A stretch of 64,000 nucleotides of DNA from Xylanibacter rarus. GTDB taxonomy: Bacteria > Bacteroidota > Bacteroidia > Bacteroidales > Bacteroidaceae. The stretch covers positions 1-64,000 of the forward strand of contig NZ_LFQU01000010.1 in NCBI RefSeq assembly GCF_001275135.1. Reading direction: 5' to 3'. This document shows, piece after piece, positions 52,225-61,312 of the stretch (position 1 is the first letter of the stretch; each line of letters opens with the position of its first letter). The notes under the pieces were generated by a model that was given only the letters and a program-made list of their open reading frames with translations, was not told the origin of the DNA and ran no database searches. A program made the translations under genes and the position numbers.

Positions 52225-52282
52225 AATAATAAATGGGTATGCTGTCAGCCTTGCTATGGCTTAGGCATTGCTTGTCAGAGCA

Positions 52283-52774
52283 TTACAGCTGTTTTTCGAG
52301 CCATGCAATGATGCCGTCGCAGGCATCTTCGATAAGGTCGAGAGCCAGCTCGAAGTCGGCATCGCCTCCGTAATAGGGGTCGGGCACGGTGTCGTATTGC
52401 GGATGACGGCTCATGAAGTCTGCCGTACACATTATCTTCTTGCGGTCGTCGTCGTTGCGTGCCACGCGGTTAAGGTCGGCCACGTTCTGATGATCCATCG
52501 CGAAAACATAGTCGAAGCGGCTGAAGTCGGCAGGCTTAATCTGTCTTGCCCTGCTGCTCAGGTCGTATCCACGGCTTGCTCCGTGGCTTCTCATGCGGCG
52601 GTCGGGCAGCTGCCCTTCGTGCCATGAACCGATGCCGGCAGAGTCTACCTCAATGCGTCCTGCCAGGCACTTGTTGTCTTCGAGCTTATATTTCAGTATT
52701 GCCTCGGCAGCCGGAGAGCGGCATATATTGCCGAGACACACAAAGAGAAGAGACTTCTTGTCAACTGGTTTCAT
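52283..52774 (-). CDS. low-molecular-weight protein tyrosine phosphatase
   Basis: The 163-residue enzyme has the CLGNICRS P-loop at residues 13-20 (CxxxxxR) and the general acid in DPYYGG near 137. It is likely to remove phosphate from tyrosine kinases that govern capsule or exopolysaccharide synthesis; two sugar acetyltransferase-like genes precede it on the same strand, but no kinase gene is in the window. Confidence 0.93.
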   Translation of the reverse strand: MKPVDKKSLLFVCLGNICRSPAAEAILKYKLEDNKCLAGRIEVDSAGIGSWHEGQLPDRRMRSHGASRGYDLSSRARQIKPADFSRFDYVFAMDHQNVADLNRVARNDDDRKKIMCTADFMSRHPQYDTVPDPYYGGDADFELALDLIEDACDGIIAWLEKQL

Positions 52775-52828
52775 AATCAGAAAATAATCTTTGTTGTTGT
52801 ATAGTGATGAAGATGGGCCGCGCGTGGA

Positions 52829-53389
52829 TTATTTGTCAACCACCGGGCGGCGCTTTACCACTGCCGGATTGCCTGCCGCGAGCGAGTCGTCGGGTATGTC
52901 TTTAGTAACCACGCTGCCGGCAGCAATGATGCATCGCTTGCCTATAGTTACGCCCGGACACACGATAACACTGCCGCAGAGCCATGTGTCCTCGCCTATG
53001 GTTACAGGATAAGCCGTCTCTATCGTACCGCGGCGCGGCACGTAGTCCATCGGATGCTGCGGCGTGTATATCTGGCAGTTGGGGCCTATAAGCACGTTGT
53101 CGCCTATGGTAATGCGTCCTCCGTCGAGCATCACGCAGTTGTAGTTTACGAACACGTTGCGCCCCATGGTTATACCGTTGCCGTGGTCGCAGTGGAACGG
53201 CGGGCACACCACGCTGTCCTCCGGTATGCCGGGTATGAGGTCTTCTATCATCTCACGGTAGCAGTCGTCTGTTATGGTGACTGTCTGCAGCCTGGCACAC
53301 AGCTTCTTTGCGTGGTCAAGACTCTTGAATATCTCCGGGTCGGAGAAGTTGTAGAGCTGGCTGCTGCGCATTTTCTCAAATTCGGTCAT
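52829..53389 (-). CDS. sugar O-acetyltransferase, maltose/galactoside type
   Basis: The 186-residue protein has the Mac domain at the N-terminus and left-handed beta-helix hexapeptide repeats from ~75: NGITMGRNVFVNYNC, RITIGDNVLIGPNC, VTIGEDTWLCGSV, VTIGKRCIIAAGS. QIYTPQHPMD has the catalytic His of this family. It transfers acetyl from acetyl-CoA to sugars. It is 19 bases after the serine acetyltransferase-like gene. Confidence 0.9.
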   Translation of the reverse strand: MTEFEKMRSSQLYNFSDPEIFKSLDHAKKLCARLQTVTITDDCYREMIEDLIPGIPEDSVVCPPFHCDHGNGITMGRNVFVNYNCVMLDGGRITIGDNVLIGPNCQIYTPQHPMDYVPRRGTIETAYPVTIGEDTWLCGSVIVCPGVTIGKRCIIAAGSVVTKDIPDDSLAAGNPAVVKRRPVVDK

Positions 53390-53408
53390 GTGTCTTGTTG
53401 ATATTTTG

Positions 53409-53984
53409 TTATAATGGAATATTCACTTTCTTGCCGTCCTTCTTTACTATAACGGCCGGATTGCCCACCACGGTGCAGTTGTCGGGCACATCCTTATATA
53501 TAACTGTGGCGGCGCCAATCCTGACGTTGTTGCCAATCTTTACCTTGCCGAACACCATCGAACCTGTGTATATGCTTACGTTGTCGCCTATGGTGGGGCG
53601 TCCGTCCTTGCCGTTGCCGAGCGTAACGAGGTGCAGGCAATAGAAGTTGCGGCCTATGCTGTCGGCGTTGAGATAGGTTGAATATGAATGCTCTAGATGG
53701 CATCCTTCGCCTATCGACGGGCACGTTATGTGGAGCGACTTGTCCTCGGGCATGAGCCACTTGATGAACACGGAGCGGTATTCGCCAAGGCGATAATAAA
53801 ACAAGTTGCGGAACACCTTCTGCCGTGTGCACACCTTAATAAAGGTAAGTATGCCGCCCTTGCCTTCTCCGTAAGGCTCAAGGTCGGCGTCAATGGTCTT
53901 CCTGAAGCGCAGATATAGCAGTATGTGCGGCAACATTCTCAACGTTGAGGCCGAGAGCAGGGCGCATTGTGTGTAAGGGTTCAT
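53409..53984 (-). CDS. serine acetyltransferase-like hexapeptide transferase
   Basis: The 191-residue protein has a helical N-terminus and hexapeptide repeats near the end: PTIGDNVSIYTGS, VKIGNNVRIGAAT and VYKDVPDN, then GNPAVIVKK. It resembles the CysE-like transferases in polysaccharide loci more than true CysE, whose longer N-domain is missing. Substrate unknown; the neighbours suggest a role in surface sugar decoration. Confidence 0.75.
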   Translation of the reverse strand: MNPYTQCALLSASTLRMLPHILLYLRFRKTIDADLEPYGEGKGGILTFIKVCTRQKVFRNLFYYRLGEYRSVFIKWLMPEDKSLHITCPSIGEGCHLEHSYSTYLNADSIGRNFYCLHLVTLGNGKDGRPTIGDNVSIYTGSMVFGKVKIGNNVRIGAATVIYKDVPDNCTVVGNPAVIVKKDGKKVNIPL

Positions 53985-54063
53985 GATGTTTCAGGTTGAT
54001 GTTTTTATAACTTTTTATGCCGTCATGCCGGCTTATTTGTATGCCTGCATTGCAGACGCGGGG

Positions 54064-54537
54064 CTATTTTCGTCCGAAGTCGGCCGGAATGTCTCCCCAT
54101 TTGCGCGTGTCCCACTGGATGAGTTCCGTGCGGAACGTGTGCGTGCGCAGCCAGTTTTCGGCTCTTGCTATGACGTTATACAGCTGTGCGGTCTTGGCCG
54201 TGCGTTCCAGTTTTGTCTTGCACTGCATCTTCCTTACCCATGTTATGGCCGTGAAGCTGTCGCTGTATATAGTCTTCTTGATGCCTTTCTGCTCCATAAG
54301 CGCCAGTGCATGCACGATGGCAAGGAATTCGCCAATGTTGTTCGTTCCGAACACCGGACCGTAATGAAACACCACAGCGCCCGTAGTGAGGTCGATGCCC
54401 CTGTACTCCATCTGTCCCGGATTGCCGCTGCATGCCGCGTCAACAGCCCATGCGTCAGCCTTAACTTCCATAGGCAATGGCAACACAGTATCGTTTCTGT
54501 AATCAGGCGGATTGCAGTTGTTTAATTCATAATTCAT
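54064..54537 (-). CDS. ribonuclease H-like protein
   Basis: The protein has 157 residues from MNYELNN at 54537; the frame is open further upstream but 54537 is the natural start. WAVDAACSGNPGQMEYRG carries the first catalytic Asp, GTNNIGEFLAIVHAL the Glu, and TIYSDSFTAITWV the second Asp. This is the RNase HI fold without a separate hybrid-binding domain. The last acidic residue is not obvious (WDTRKWGDIP may supply it). It likely degrades RNA in RNA-DNA hybrids. Confidence 0.75.
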   Translation of the reverse strand: MNYELNNCNPPDYRNDTVLPLPMEVKADAWAVDAACSGNPGQMEYRGIDLTTGAVVFHYGPVFGTNNIGEFLAIVHALALMEQKGIKKTIYSDSFTAITWVRKMQCKTKLERTAKTAQLYNVIARAENWLRTHTFRTELIQWDTRKWGDIPADFGRK

Positions 54538-54616
54538 AATAACTGGTATTTTGTGGAGCAGTTTATATTGAGCACCTTGGCTGATGAAATAAGATAAGTT
54601 GATATCATGAAAGATA

Positions 54617-54722
54617 AAGGAGTTAGAGCAGTTGAACAAAACTAAAATCACGCCTTGAAGGCATTTGACTTTAACTACTAAGCTCACACCGTGAGCGATA
54701 ACTACTTTAACTACTCTAACTC
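54617..54722. repeat. GGAGTTA microrepeats, second locus
   Basis: GGAGTTAGAGCAGTT (54617-54631) and the inverted TTTAACTACTCTAACTCC (about 54703-54720) repeat the units seen at 47192-47478. CTCACACCGTGAG lies between them. Confidence 0.65.
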
Positions 54723-54733
54723 CTCAACAATTA

Positions 54734-56551
54734 TTACATTCGTTCCGGCATTTCGATTCCGAGCAGGCGCATGCCGTTCTTCAGAGTCTTGGCCACGTTC
54801 TTGGCGATGAGCAGGCGCAGAGCCTTCTCGTCGTCAGTGTCGGCGCCGAGGATGCTGAAGTCATGATAGAACTGGTTGAACTCCTTGGTCAGCTCGTAGC
54901 AATAGTTGGCTATGCCGCTCGGGCTGTAGTCTATGCCGGCCTGGCGCACGGCAGCCTCATATTCGTTCATCTTCTGTATCAGTTCTGTCTCCTTGACGCT
55001 CAGGTTTACGTTGCCGCTGAATGCCTCGGGCACTGCTATGCCCTGAGCCTCGGCCTTGCGCAGAATGCTGCGTATGCGGGCATAAGTGTACTGAATGAAC
55101 GGACCTGTGTTGCCGTTGAAGTCGATTGACTCTTCAGGATTGAACAGCATGTTCTTGCGGGCGTCAACCTTCAGGATGAAGTATTTGAGTGCACCCATAC
55201 CAACCATGCGCGAAACCTCGGCACGCTCCTCGTCGCTCATGTCGGCAAACTTGCCCAGTTCCTCGCTTGTGCGGCGTGCGTCGTCTATCATTGCTGCTAT
55301 CAGGTCGTCGGCGTCAACCACCGTTCCCTCGCGGCTCTTCATCTTGCCGTTAGGCAATTCCACCATGCCGTAAGAGAAGTGGACAAGCTCCTTGCCCCAC
55401 TTGAAGCCGAGGCGGTCGAGCAATATTGACAGCACCTGGAAGTGATAGTTCTGCTCGTTGCCCACAACATATATCATCTTGTCTATAGGATAGTCGTTGA
55501 AGCGCATCTCTGCCGTACCGATGTCCTGAGTCATATACACCGACGTGCCGTCAGAGCGGAGCAGCAGTTTCTGGTCGAGGCCCTCGTCAGAGAGGTCAGC
55601 CCATACGCTGTTGTCGTCCTTGCGGAAGAAGAGTCCCTTCTCGAGTCCTTCCTCCACCTTTGCCTTTCCCTTCAGATAAGTCTGCGACTCATAGTATATC
55701 TTGTCGAAGCCTACGCCCAGAGCCTTGTAAGTCTCGTCGAATCCGGCGTAAACCCATGAGTTCATCTTCTCCCACAGTGCGCGCACCTCGGGGTCGTTGG
55801 CTTCCCATTTCACGAGCATGTCGTGAGCCTCCTTTATCAGCGGAGCCTCGTCCTTGGCCTTCTTCTCGGCCTCCTCGTCGGTCATGCCCTCAGCCTTAAA
55901 CTTAGCCTCAAGCTCCTTAACCTCCTCGCGGTAGTGCTTGTCGAAGGCCACATAGTAGTCGCCAATCAGGTGGTCGCCCTTCTTTCCGCTTGTCTCGGGT
56001 GTTTCGCCGTTGCCCCATTTCAGCCATGCCAGCATCGACTTGCAGATGTGTATTCCGCGGTCGTTCACGATGTTGGTCTTGACAACACGGTTGCCGTTGG
56101 CCTCCATAATCTGCGCAAGGCTCCAGCCCAGCAGGTTGTTGCGCACGTGTCCCAGGTGGAGCGGCTTGTTGGTGTTGGGCGATGAGTATTCTATCATCAC
56201 CAGCGGAGCGTCGGCTCCTGCCTTGCGCTCGCCGTAGTGCTCGTCGGCGCTGATGGCGTTGAGCAGCTTGATCCATGACTGCTGTGCCAGCACGAGGTTA
56301 AGAAATCCCTTGACCACGTTGAAGCGCTCAACGTGCTCGCAGTTTTCAACCAGCCAGTTGCCAATGGCCTCGGCCGTAGCTTCGGGCTTCTGTCTTGATA
56401 TCTTTAAGAACGGAAAAACCACCAGGGTAAGGCTACCCTCAAACTCGCGTTTTGTCTTCTGCAGCTGAACCATGTTCTCTGTGATGTTGGCTCCGTAAAG
56501 CTCCTTCACGGCCTTTATCACGCTGCTGCTAATCTCACCTGCTATATTCAT
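54734..56551 (-). CDS. argS: arginyl-tRNA synthetase
   Basis: The 605-residue class I synthetase loads tRNA-Arg. The HIGH motif is HLGHVRNN at ~137, the KMSKS region KMKSREGTV near 415, and the C-terminal anticodon-binding DALR domain contains YSPSGIANYCYEL. Length is normal. Promoter box upstream at 56591-56598. Confidence 0.95.
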   Translation of the reverse strand: MNIAGEISSSVIKAVKELYGANITENMVQLQKTKREFEGSLTLVVFPFLKISRQKPEATAEAIGNWLVENCEHVERFNVVKGFLNLVLAQQSWIKLLNAISADEHYGERKAGADAPLVMIEYSSPNTNKPLHLGHVRNNLLGWSLAQIMEANGNRVVKTNIVNDRGIHICKSMLAWLKWGNGETPETSGKKGDHLIGDYYVAFDKHYREEVKELEAKFKAEGMTDEEAEKKAKDEAPLIKEAHDMLVKWEANDPEVRALWEKMNSWVYAGFDETYKALGVGFDKIYYESQTYLKGKAKVEEGLEKGLFFRKDDNSVWADLSDEGLDQKLLLRSDGTSVYMTQDIGTAEMRFNDYPIDKMIYVVGNEQNYHFQVLSILLDRLGFKWGKELVHFSYGMVELPNGKMKSREGTVVDADDLIAAMIDDARRTSEELGKFADMSDEERAEVSRMVGMGALKYFILKVDARKNMLFNPEESIDFNGNTGPFIQYTYARIRSILRKAEAQGIAVPEAFSGNVNLSVKETELIQKMNEYEAAVRQAGIDYSPSGIANYCYELTKEFNQFYHDFSILGADTDDEKALRLLIAKNVAKTLKNGMRLLGIEMPERM

Positions 56552-56590
56552 TTCTTTAGTTTGTTATTTCTCTTTCATCTTTTTGCTTTG

Positions 56591-56598
56591 CAAAGGTA
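56591..56598 (-). promoter_or_regulatory. -7 promoter box for argS
   Basis: The minus strand reads TACCTTTG, 40-47 bases upstream of the argS ATG. Confidence 0.55.
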
Positions 56599-56789
56599 AG
56601 CAATTTGTTTGAAAATAAGAACTATACGCGGCATGAACAATAAAAAATAAGGGCAAACCGTTTGCCGCGTGAGCCGAAATCTGCCGCACGGCATACAAAA
56701 TACGCTCTGATGTTGCCGCCGGCCATGGCGTTCGGGCGTCAGGGCGCAGACCGGTTATGCACCTGTTGTTATGCTGCGGCTTGACGTGA

Positions 56790-57190
56790 TGTGTAAAATA
56801 ATTTTACCGTTCGCCGTCCGTTTGACGCTCTCAGAGCAGCGGTGCTCTCCGCTGCAGCGTGGTTTTGCCGTAAAAATAGCGAAAAATGAACGTTTTGTGT
56901 AATGTGTTGATATACCGTGATTTACGCCGGTTGCGTGCCGCCTTGCGGTTTTCTGCTTGCCGTTATACGGCTGTTTGCGCTGCAAAAGGTGCCCTTTTAC
57001 AGTGCGAAAACATGCCTTTTGCATGCTGAAAGGCATGCTTTTGGCTGCCGAAATCATAAGTTTCGGCGGCTAAAAACTGTCGGAAAGTAAAGAAAAGTTA
57101 ATTTATTGCATGGTATAACGTATGCCTGTTAACATACATTATACTTTGTTTTTCTGGATTGAAAAATAATTTTGTCCTGACTTTTTACCG
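56790..57190 (+). repeat. ~380 bp dispersed intergenic repeat, copy 3
   Basis: CCGTTTGACGCTCTCAGA at one end and an AAAAATAATTTTGTC plus CTTTTTAC end match the termini of copies 1 and 2, but the middle is more diverged and holds several small hairpins, including CTTTTGCATGCTGAAAGG. Confidence 0.65.
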
Positions 57191-57321
57191 TTTCCCGTAT
57201 GCCTTAATCTCCGCTCATGGCATGCAGGATTGCCCATATAACACTTTCTGTGAGTCATATTTCCAACGCGTGTCATGGCCATTGGCATACCGTGAAGCCA
57301 TATCGTGGCGGATGGTATGGC

Positions 57322-57786
57322 TTAAAACTCCTCACAGTCGAGACACTCTCTTATTATGTCCATGTCGAAGCCGCGGCCCATGGCAAACCTTATCAGTTTG
57401 GCGTTAAGCTCATATTCGCTTGCCGCCTTTATCGTCTTGCGCTTGCTCTGCAGCAGGGGGCGCAGCACGGCGATGTATTCTTCGGCGTCAACCTCACCGA
57501 GCGCGCCTGATATTATGTCGCGCGGTATACGCTTCATCATCAGCGCCTGTTCCACCTTTCGGCGTCCCCATTTGTTATACCGTATCTTGTCGCGCACGAA
57601 GAAGCGGCAGTAGCGCTCCTCGTCGATATACTTTTCGTCAACAAGCCGCTGCATTATGCGTTCCTGCATGTCGTCGGGCAGCTGCCAGCGCGCCATCTTC
57701 TCGCTCATCTCGTGGCGGCAGTGCTCTGCTGCGGCGCACATGGCCGACAGCTTGAAGAATGCCTCCTGTTCTGTTATCTGTTTCAT
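57322..57786 (-). CDS. recX: RecX-family regulatory protein
   Basis: The protein has 154 residues from the ATG at 57786. It has the three-helix repeats of RecX, with LVDEKYIDEERYCRFFVRDKI (residues 48-68) and KWGRRKVEQAL. RecX binds RecA filaments and limits recombination. recA is not next to it. It follows prmC on the same strand by 73 bases. Confidence 0.88.
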   Translation of the reverse strand: MKQITEQEAFFKLSAMCAAAEHCRHEMSEKMARWQLPDDMQERIMQRLVDEKYIDEERYCRFFVRDKIRYNKWGRRKVEQALMMKRIPRDIISGALGEVDAEEYIAVLRPLLQSKRKTIKAASEYELNAKLIRFAMGRGFDMDIIRECLDCEEF

Positions 57787-57859
57787 CTCTTTGTCATGTT
57801 GTGCCGGCACTGCCGGCTATGTGTATGTTGCCGTGTTGTCTGTTTGCTCTGTTTTGTCG

Positions 57860-58693
57860 TTATGCCTTTACGCCCTTTGCCATGCGTTGCTTGCCGTACA
57901 TGTCGCTTCGCAGCTCTACTGCCGTCATGCCTTCGGCCCGCATCATGCGGCAGGTGTCGTCGGCATATATCGGGTTAATCTCAAAATACAGCCGTCCGCC
58001 CTTGCTAAGCGTCTGCACTGCAAGGCGCGTAATGGCACGGTAGAACAGCAGCGGGTCGGCGTCGGGCACGAAGAGAGCCGTGTGAGGCTCATGTTCCAGC
58101 ACGTTGACGGCCATATCCTTTTTCTCTTTTTCGCAGATATATGGCGGATTGCTCACTATCACGTCCCATTCGCCTTCAGGCTTTGCGTTGAGCGCATCCT
58201 GCTTTACGAAGTTTACGTTGGCGCCTAGTTGTTGTGCGTTCTCGCGTGCCACGTCGAGCGCATCGGCTGAAATGTCCCACGCCGTAACCTTACTTTCCGG
58301 CATGTCGAGCTGCAGCGTTATGGCTATGCAGCCGCTTCCCGTGCCGATGTCGAGCACCTTCGGACTGGCCGAAGCCTTGCTGTCGGCTGTTATCCACGCG
58401 CAAAGCTCCTCGGTCTCGGGGCGGGGTATGAGCACACCGGGGCGCACATTGAACCACCGGCCGCTGAATTCGGCACGCCCGAGCACATACTGCACAGGCT
58501 CGCCCTCAGTCAGACGCCCGAATATCTTGTTCAGTTCTGCCGTCTTTTCTGCCGTCATCTCTTCAACGGCTCCGCACAGGATGTCGGCCTTCGACAGTCC
58601 GAAGCATACATCCAGCACATAGTCGGTAACGGCACGCGCCTCTCCGTTGCCATACAGCGGTTCGAGTGTGCGCCACAGTTCACGGTATGTCAT
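57860..58693 (-). CDS. prmC: release factor glutamine methyltransferase
   Basis: The 277-residue SAM enzyme methylates the GGQ glutamine of peptide release factors. SAM motif LDIGTGSGCIAI is near 120, the NPPY substrate motif in VSNPPYI near 186, and the N-terminal helical domain ends RPETEEL. The start overlaps the stop of the Arc-like gene by four bases (ATGA), so the two are coupled. Confidence 0.95.
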   Translation of the reverse strand: MTYRELWRTLEPLYGNGEARAVTDYVLDVCFGLSKADILCGAVEEMTAEKTAELNKIFGRLTEGEPVQYVLGRAEFSGRWFNVRPGVLIPRPETEELCAWITADSKASASPKVLDIGTGSGCIAITLQLDMPESKVTAWDISADALDVARENAQQLGANVNFVKQDALNAKPEGEWDVIVSNPPYICEKEKKDMAVNVLEHEPHTALFVPDADPLLFYRAITRLAVQTLSKGGRLYFEINPIYADDTCRMMRAEGMTAVELRSDMYGKQRMAKGVKA

Positions 58694-58893
58694 TCTTCAT
58701 TCTCCTTTCCTTCATCTTTGCGTGCGCGCTTTTTCTTCGGCAGTCGTCCGCTCTTGCGCAGCGCCTCCGATATTATCCATTGCAGCTGTCCGTTGGTGGA
58801 ACGGAACTCGTCGGCAGCCCATTTCTCTATGGCTGCCATCGTCTCTGAGTCCACACGCAGGACAAAGCTCTTGGTGTTGTTGTCTTTCTTCAT
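58690..58893 (-). CDS. small Arc/ribbon-helix-helix-like protein
   Basis: The 67-residue protein has SFVLRVDSETMAAIEKWAA (residues 9-27), a short strand and two helices like Arc/MetJ ribbon-helix-helix proteins, then a very basic-acidic tail (RLPKKKRARKDEGKENEE). It probably binds DNA. It overlaps prmC and follows the paralogous membrane proteins. Similar small genes accompany SPFH genes in Bacteroidales, which supports one unit with the gene at 60125. Confidence 0.75.
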   Translation of the reverse strand: MKKDNNTKSFVLRVDSETMAAIEKWAADEFRSTNGQLQWIISEALRKSGRLPKKKRARKDEGKENEE

Positions 58894-58942
58894 CTTCTAT
58901 GTTTGCGGGTTTGCGTCCGGCGGCCTTACGGCTTGCTGCCGT

Positions 58943-59476
58943 TTATGCCCGTATTGTGTCTTTATCTTTGTTCAGCGAAGCCCTGTATTCGGGCGAGCGG
59001 TAGTACAGATAATAGCTCATGTAAGAATGAAACACTTTGTATATGAGCAGAATCAGCAGTGAGAACCAGTCGTTCATCTTCTTTATCATCACAGAAATCA
59101 TGCCTTCATAGCCGTTGGAAATCAGCGATACAATCATTATAGTGACGGCAAATCCTGCCAGGCTGGTGATTATGCCTGCCGTGATAAACAGCCATCTGCT
59201 GCGCAGATACAGTCTGTTGGACCATGAGCCGAGCGTAATCTCGCGTTTCAGCGGCTTTCCGCGCAGCCATGTGAAATAAGCCCCATAGCCTAAGATGCCT
59301 ATGGCTATCAGACTCATAATAATCAAAATCATCGGCTCCGGCATTCCTTCAATGGCTATACATGCAAGGGTGAACAGCACAACGAGCAGCCCTATGCCGA
59401 TATGTATTTTGCCATAAAGCCTTGCGCTGCAGCTGTATTTCGTTATGCTTATGCTGCTTAGATATTGTTTAATCAT
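58943..59476 (-). CDS. four-TM membrane protein, tandem paralogue A
   Basis: The 177-residue protein has helices near residues 25-45, 49-69, 92-118 and 135-155. LGSWSNRLYLRSRWLF and YKVFHSYMSYYLYYRSPE are shared with paralogue B. Function unknown. Inside the minus-strand unit from the SPFH gene to recX. Confidence 0.65.
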   Translation of the reverse strand: MIKQYLSSISITKYSCSARLYGKIHIGIGLLVVLFTLACIAIEGMPEPMILIIMSLIAIGILGYGAYFTWLRGKPLKREITLGSWSNRLYLRSRWLFITAGIITSLAGFAVTIMIVSLISNGYEGMISVMIKKMNDWFSLLILLIYKVFHSYMSYYLYYRSPEYRASLNKDKDTIRA

Positions 59477-59510
59477 GTTTCATTCCTCTTTGTTTGCCGT
59501 ATAATCAATA

Positions 59511-60023
59511 TCAGTCGACCTTCTTCCGCGATGCTTCGGGTGAGCGGTAATATTCGTAGAAGTCGACGTATGACTTCAGAACTTTATACAAAACCAGGAT
59601 AAACATCCAACCGAAAGTGGCCAGTTCTTCAGATAATCTCTGGATGGTAAGTCCGTCAATGCCGTCGTCTATGAATGTTAGTAGCGCCGTGAAGACAAAT
59701 ATCAGCAGAAAGCCTGCCGCAATGCCAACCGGCATATACAGTTGTCTGTAGCGCAGGTACATGCGGTTGCTGAAGCCTCCAAGCGTAACCGTGTCGCTTA
59801 TGGCACCCTTGCGGAATGCCCAGCGGTAGATGCCCGTGCCCACCATCAGTAGGAGTACGATGTATGAAAGTATCGTTGTGCCGTTATACCAGCAGTCAAT
59901 CTTCCAGCAGCGCAGCAGCCAAAGGGCTGTCAGCGGCAGGCCGAGACATACATTGACCTTGCCCGACAGCTTTGGCGAACGGCTGAATTCCATTTGTTGT
60001 TTCTTGCTTTTCTTCTTTAGCAT
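59511..60023 (-). CDS. four-TM membrane protein, tandem paralogue B
   Basis: The 170-residue protein aligns with paralogue A: LGGFSNRMYLRYRQLY and YKVLKSYVDFYEYYRSPE match LGSWSNRLYLRSRWLF and YKVFHSYMSYYLYYRSPE. The N-terminus is strongly basic (MLKKKSKKQQ). The pair arose by tandem duplication. The family is not known to me; SPFH proximity may mean partners in a membrane microdomain. Confidence 0.65.
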   Translation of the reverse strand: MLKKKSKKQQMEFSRSPKLSGKVNVCLGLPLTALWLLRCWKIDCWYNGTTILSYIVLLLMVGTGIYRWAFRKGAISDTVTLGGFSNRMYLRYRQLYMPVGIAAGFLLIFVFTALLTFIDDGIDGLTIQRLSEELATFGWMFILVLYKVLKSYVDFYEYYRSPEASRKKVD

Positions 60024-60124
60024 GTGATGGGTGTTATGGGAGATATGGGAGTTATGGGAGCTATGCCGTCGGCATGACAGCGCGCTCCCAATTATGAATT
60101 CTTAATTGTGAATTATGAATTATA

Positions 60125-61066
60125 TCAGTGGTTCAGCGTTCCGGTGTTGATTACGGGCTGTGCCGTATCGTCGCCGCAGAGCACAACGAGCAGGTTGCTC
60201 ACCATGGCTGCCTTCTTCTCCTCGTCGAGTTCCACTATCTCCTCGTCCGAAAGCTTGTCGAGAGCCATCTTCACCATCGACACGGCACCCTCCACAATCT
60301 TCTCGCGTGCGGCAATGACTGCCGTGGCCTGCTGGCGGCGCAGCATAACGGCCGCAATCTCGGGAGCGTAGGCAAGATAGTTGATGCGGGCCTCTATGAC
60401 CTCAATTCCGGCCATGGCCAGGCGCTCGTCAATCTTGGCTTCAAGTTCCTTGTTTATCTCGTCGCTGCCGTCGCGCAGGGTAAGTTCGCCGTTGTCCTGC
60501 TCTCCGTCGTCGTAGGCATACTGTCCTGCCACCTGTCGCAGGGCGGCGTCGGCTTGTATTCGTACAAACTTCTCGAAGGCGTTCATTATGTTGGCCGTCT
60601 TTGCACTTGCAGCAGCGGCGTCGCCGGCTGCCTTCGATTCCGCCATGGTCTGCGCGTCAATCTCGAACATAGCCTTGTATGTATCTTTCAGTTTCCACAC
60701 CAGTACCATACCGATCATCACCGGGTTGCCCGTCTTGTCGTTCACCTTTATAGGTTCGGCGTCGAGGTTGCGTGCGCGCATCGACAGCTTCTTGGTGGTG
60801 ATAAACGGATTAATCCAGTGGTAGCCGGGCGTGTTGAACGTACCGCGGTACTTGCCGAAGAACATCATCACGCGCGCCTCGCCCGGCTCAACCTTCACGA
60901 AACCGCAGCTGACGATGATATTGACAATGAACAGTATGCCGCCTGCCACGCCTGAAGCTATGGCCGTGGCGCCACTGAATATCGTGGGCGAAAGAGCAAT
61001 CAGACCTACCGACGCAATGTAGAGAAACAGGTTGAGAACGAGCATGCCGATGCCGTTGAGTGTCAT
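60125..61066 (-). CDS. SPFH/band 7 domain protein
   Basis: The 313-residue protein has two N-terminal helices (residues 6-27 and 33-54), then the SPFH domain with VKVEPGEARVMMFFGKYRG and RARNLDAEPIKVNDKTGNP, and an Ala/Glu-rich helical C-terminus. It is a membrane scaffold like flotillins or the HflK group, anchored in the inner membrane and oligomeric. It heads the minus-strand unit that includes the two paralogues and the Arc-like gene. Confidence 0.88.
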   Translation of the reverse strand: MTLNGIGMLVLNLFLYIASVGLIALSPTIFSGATAIASGVAGGILFIVNIIVSCGFVKVEPGEARVMMFFGKYRGTFNTPGYHWINPFITTKKLSMRARNLDAEPIKVNDKTGNPVMIGMVLVWKLKDTYKAMFEIDAQTMAESKAAGDAAAASAKTANIMNAFEKFVRIQADAALRQVAGQYAYDDGEQDNGELTLRDGSDEINKELEAKIDERLAMAGIEVIEARINYLAYAPEIAAVMLRRQQATAVIAAREKIVEGAVSMVKMALDKLSDEEIVELDEEKKAAMVSNLLVVLCGDDTAQPVINTGTLNH

Positions 61067-61300
61067 ACCTTTGAAAATGAATTCCTTGTTTCCATAATAA
61101 GGTGTTTTTTGTTATAAATAAGAGTTTATTATGATATTAAAATGATATTAAAATGATATTACAAAGATAAGCGTTTTTGGTCTTATGTCGTATAGAAAGA
61201 ACTGTATTTTTAAGATTTTTTTATAAACCTGCAGTGCCTCAGGAGTGAAGTAAAGGAAGAATCTTGTGCCGGTAAATTTCTGTTTCTCGTTCACTTGAAG

Positions 61301-61308
61301 TATATTTG
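61301..61308 (+). promoter_or_regulatory. -7 promoter box at the ribD start
   Basis: TATATTTG ends five bases before the preferred ATG (61313), so a transcript from it would be leaderless or nearly so. Confidence 0.4.
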
Positions 61309-61312
61309 CAGC

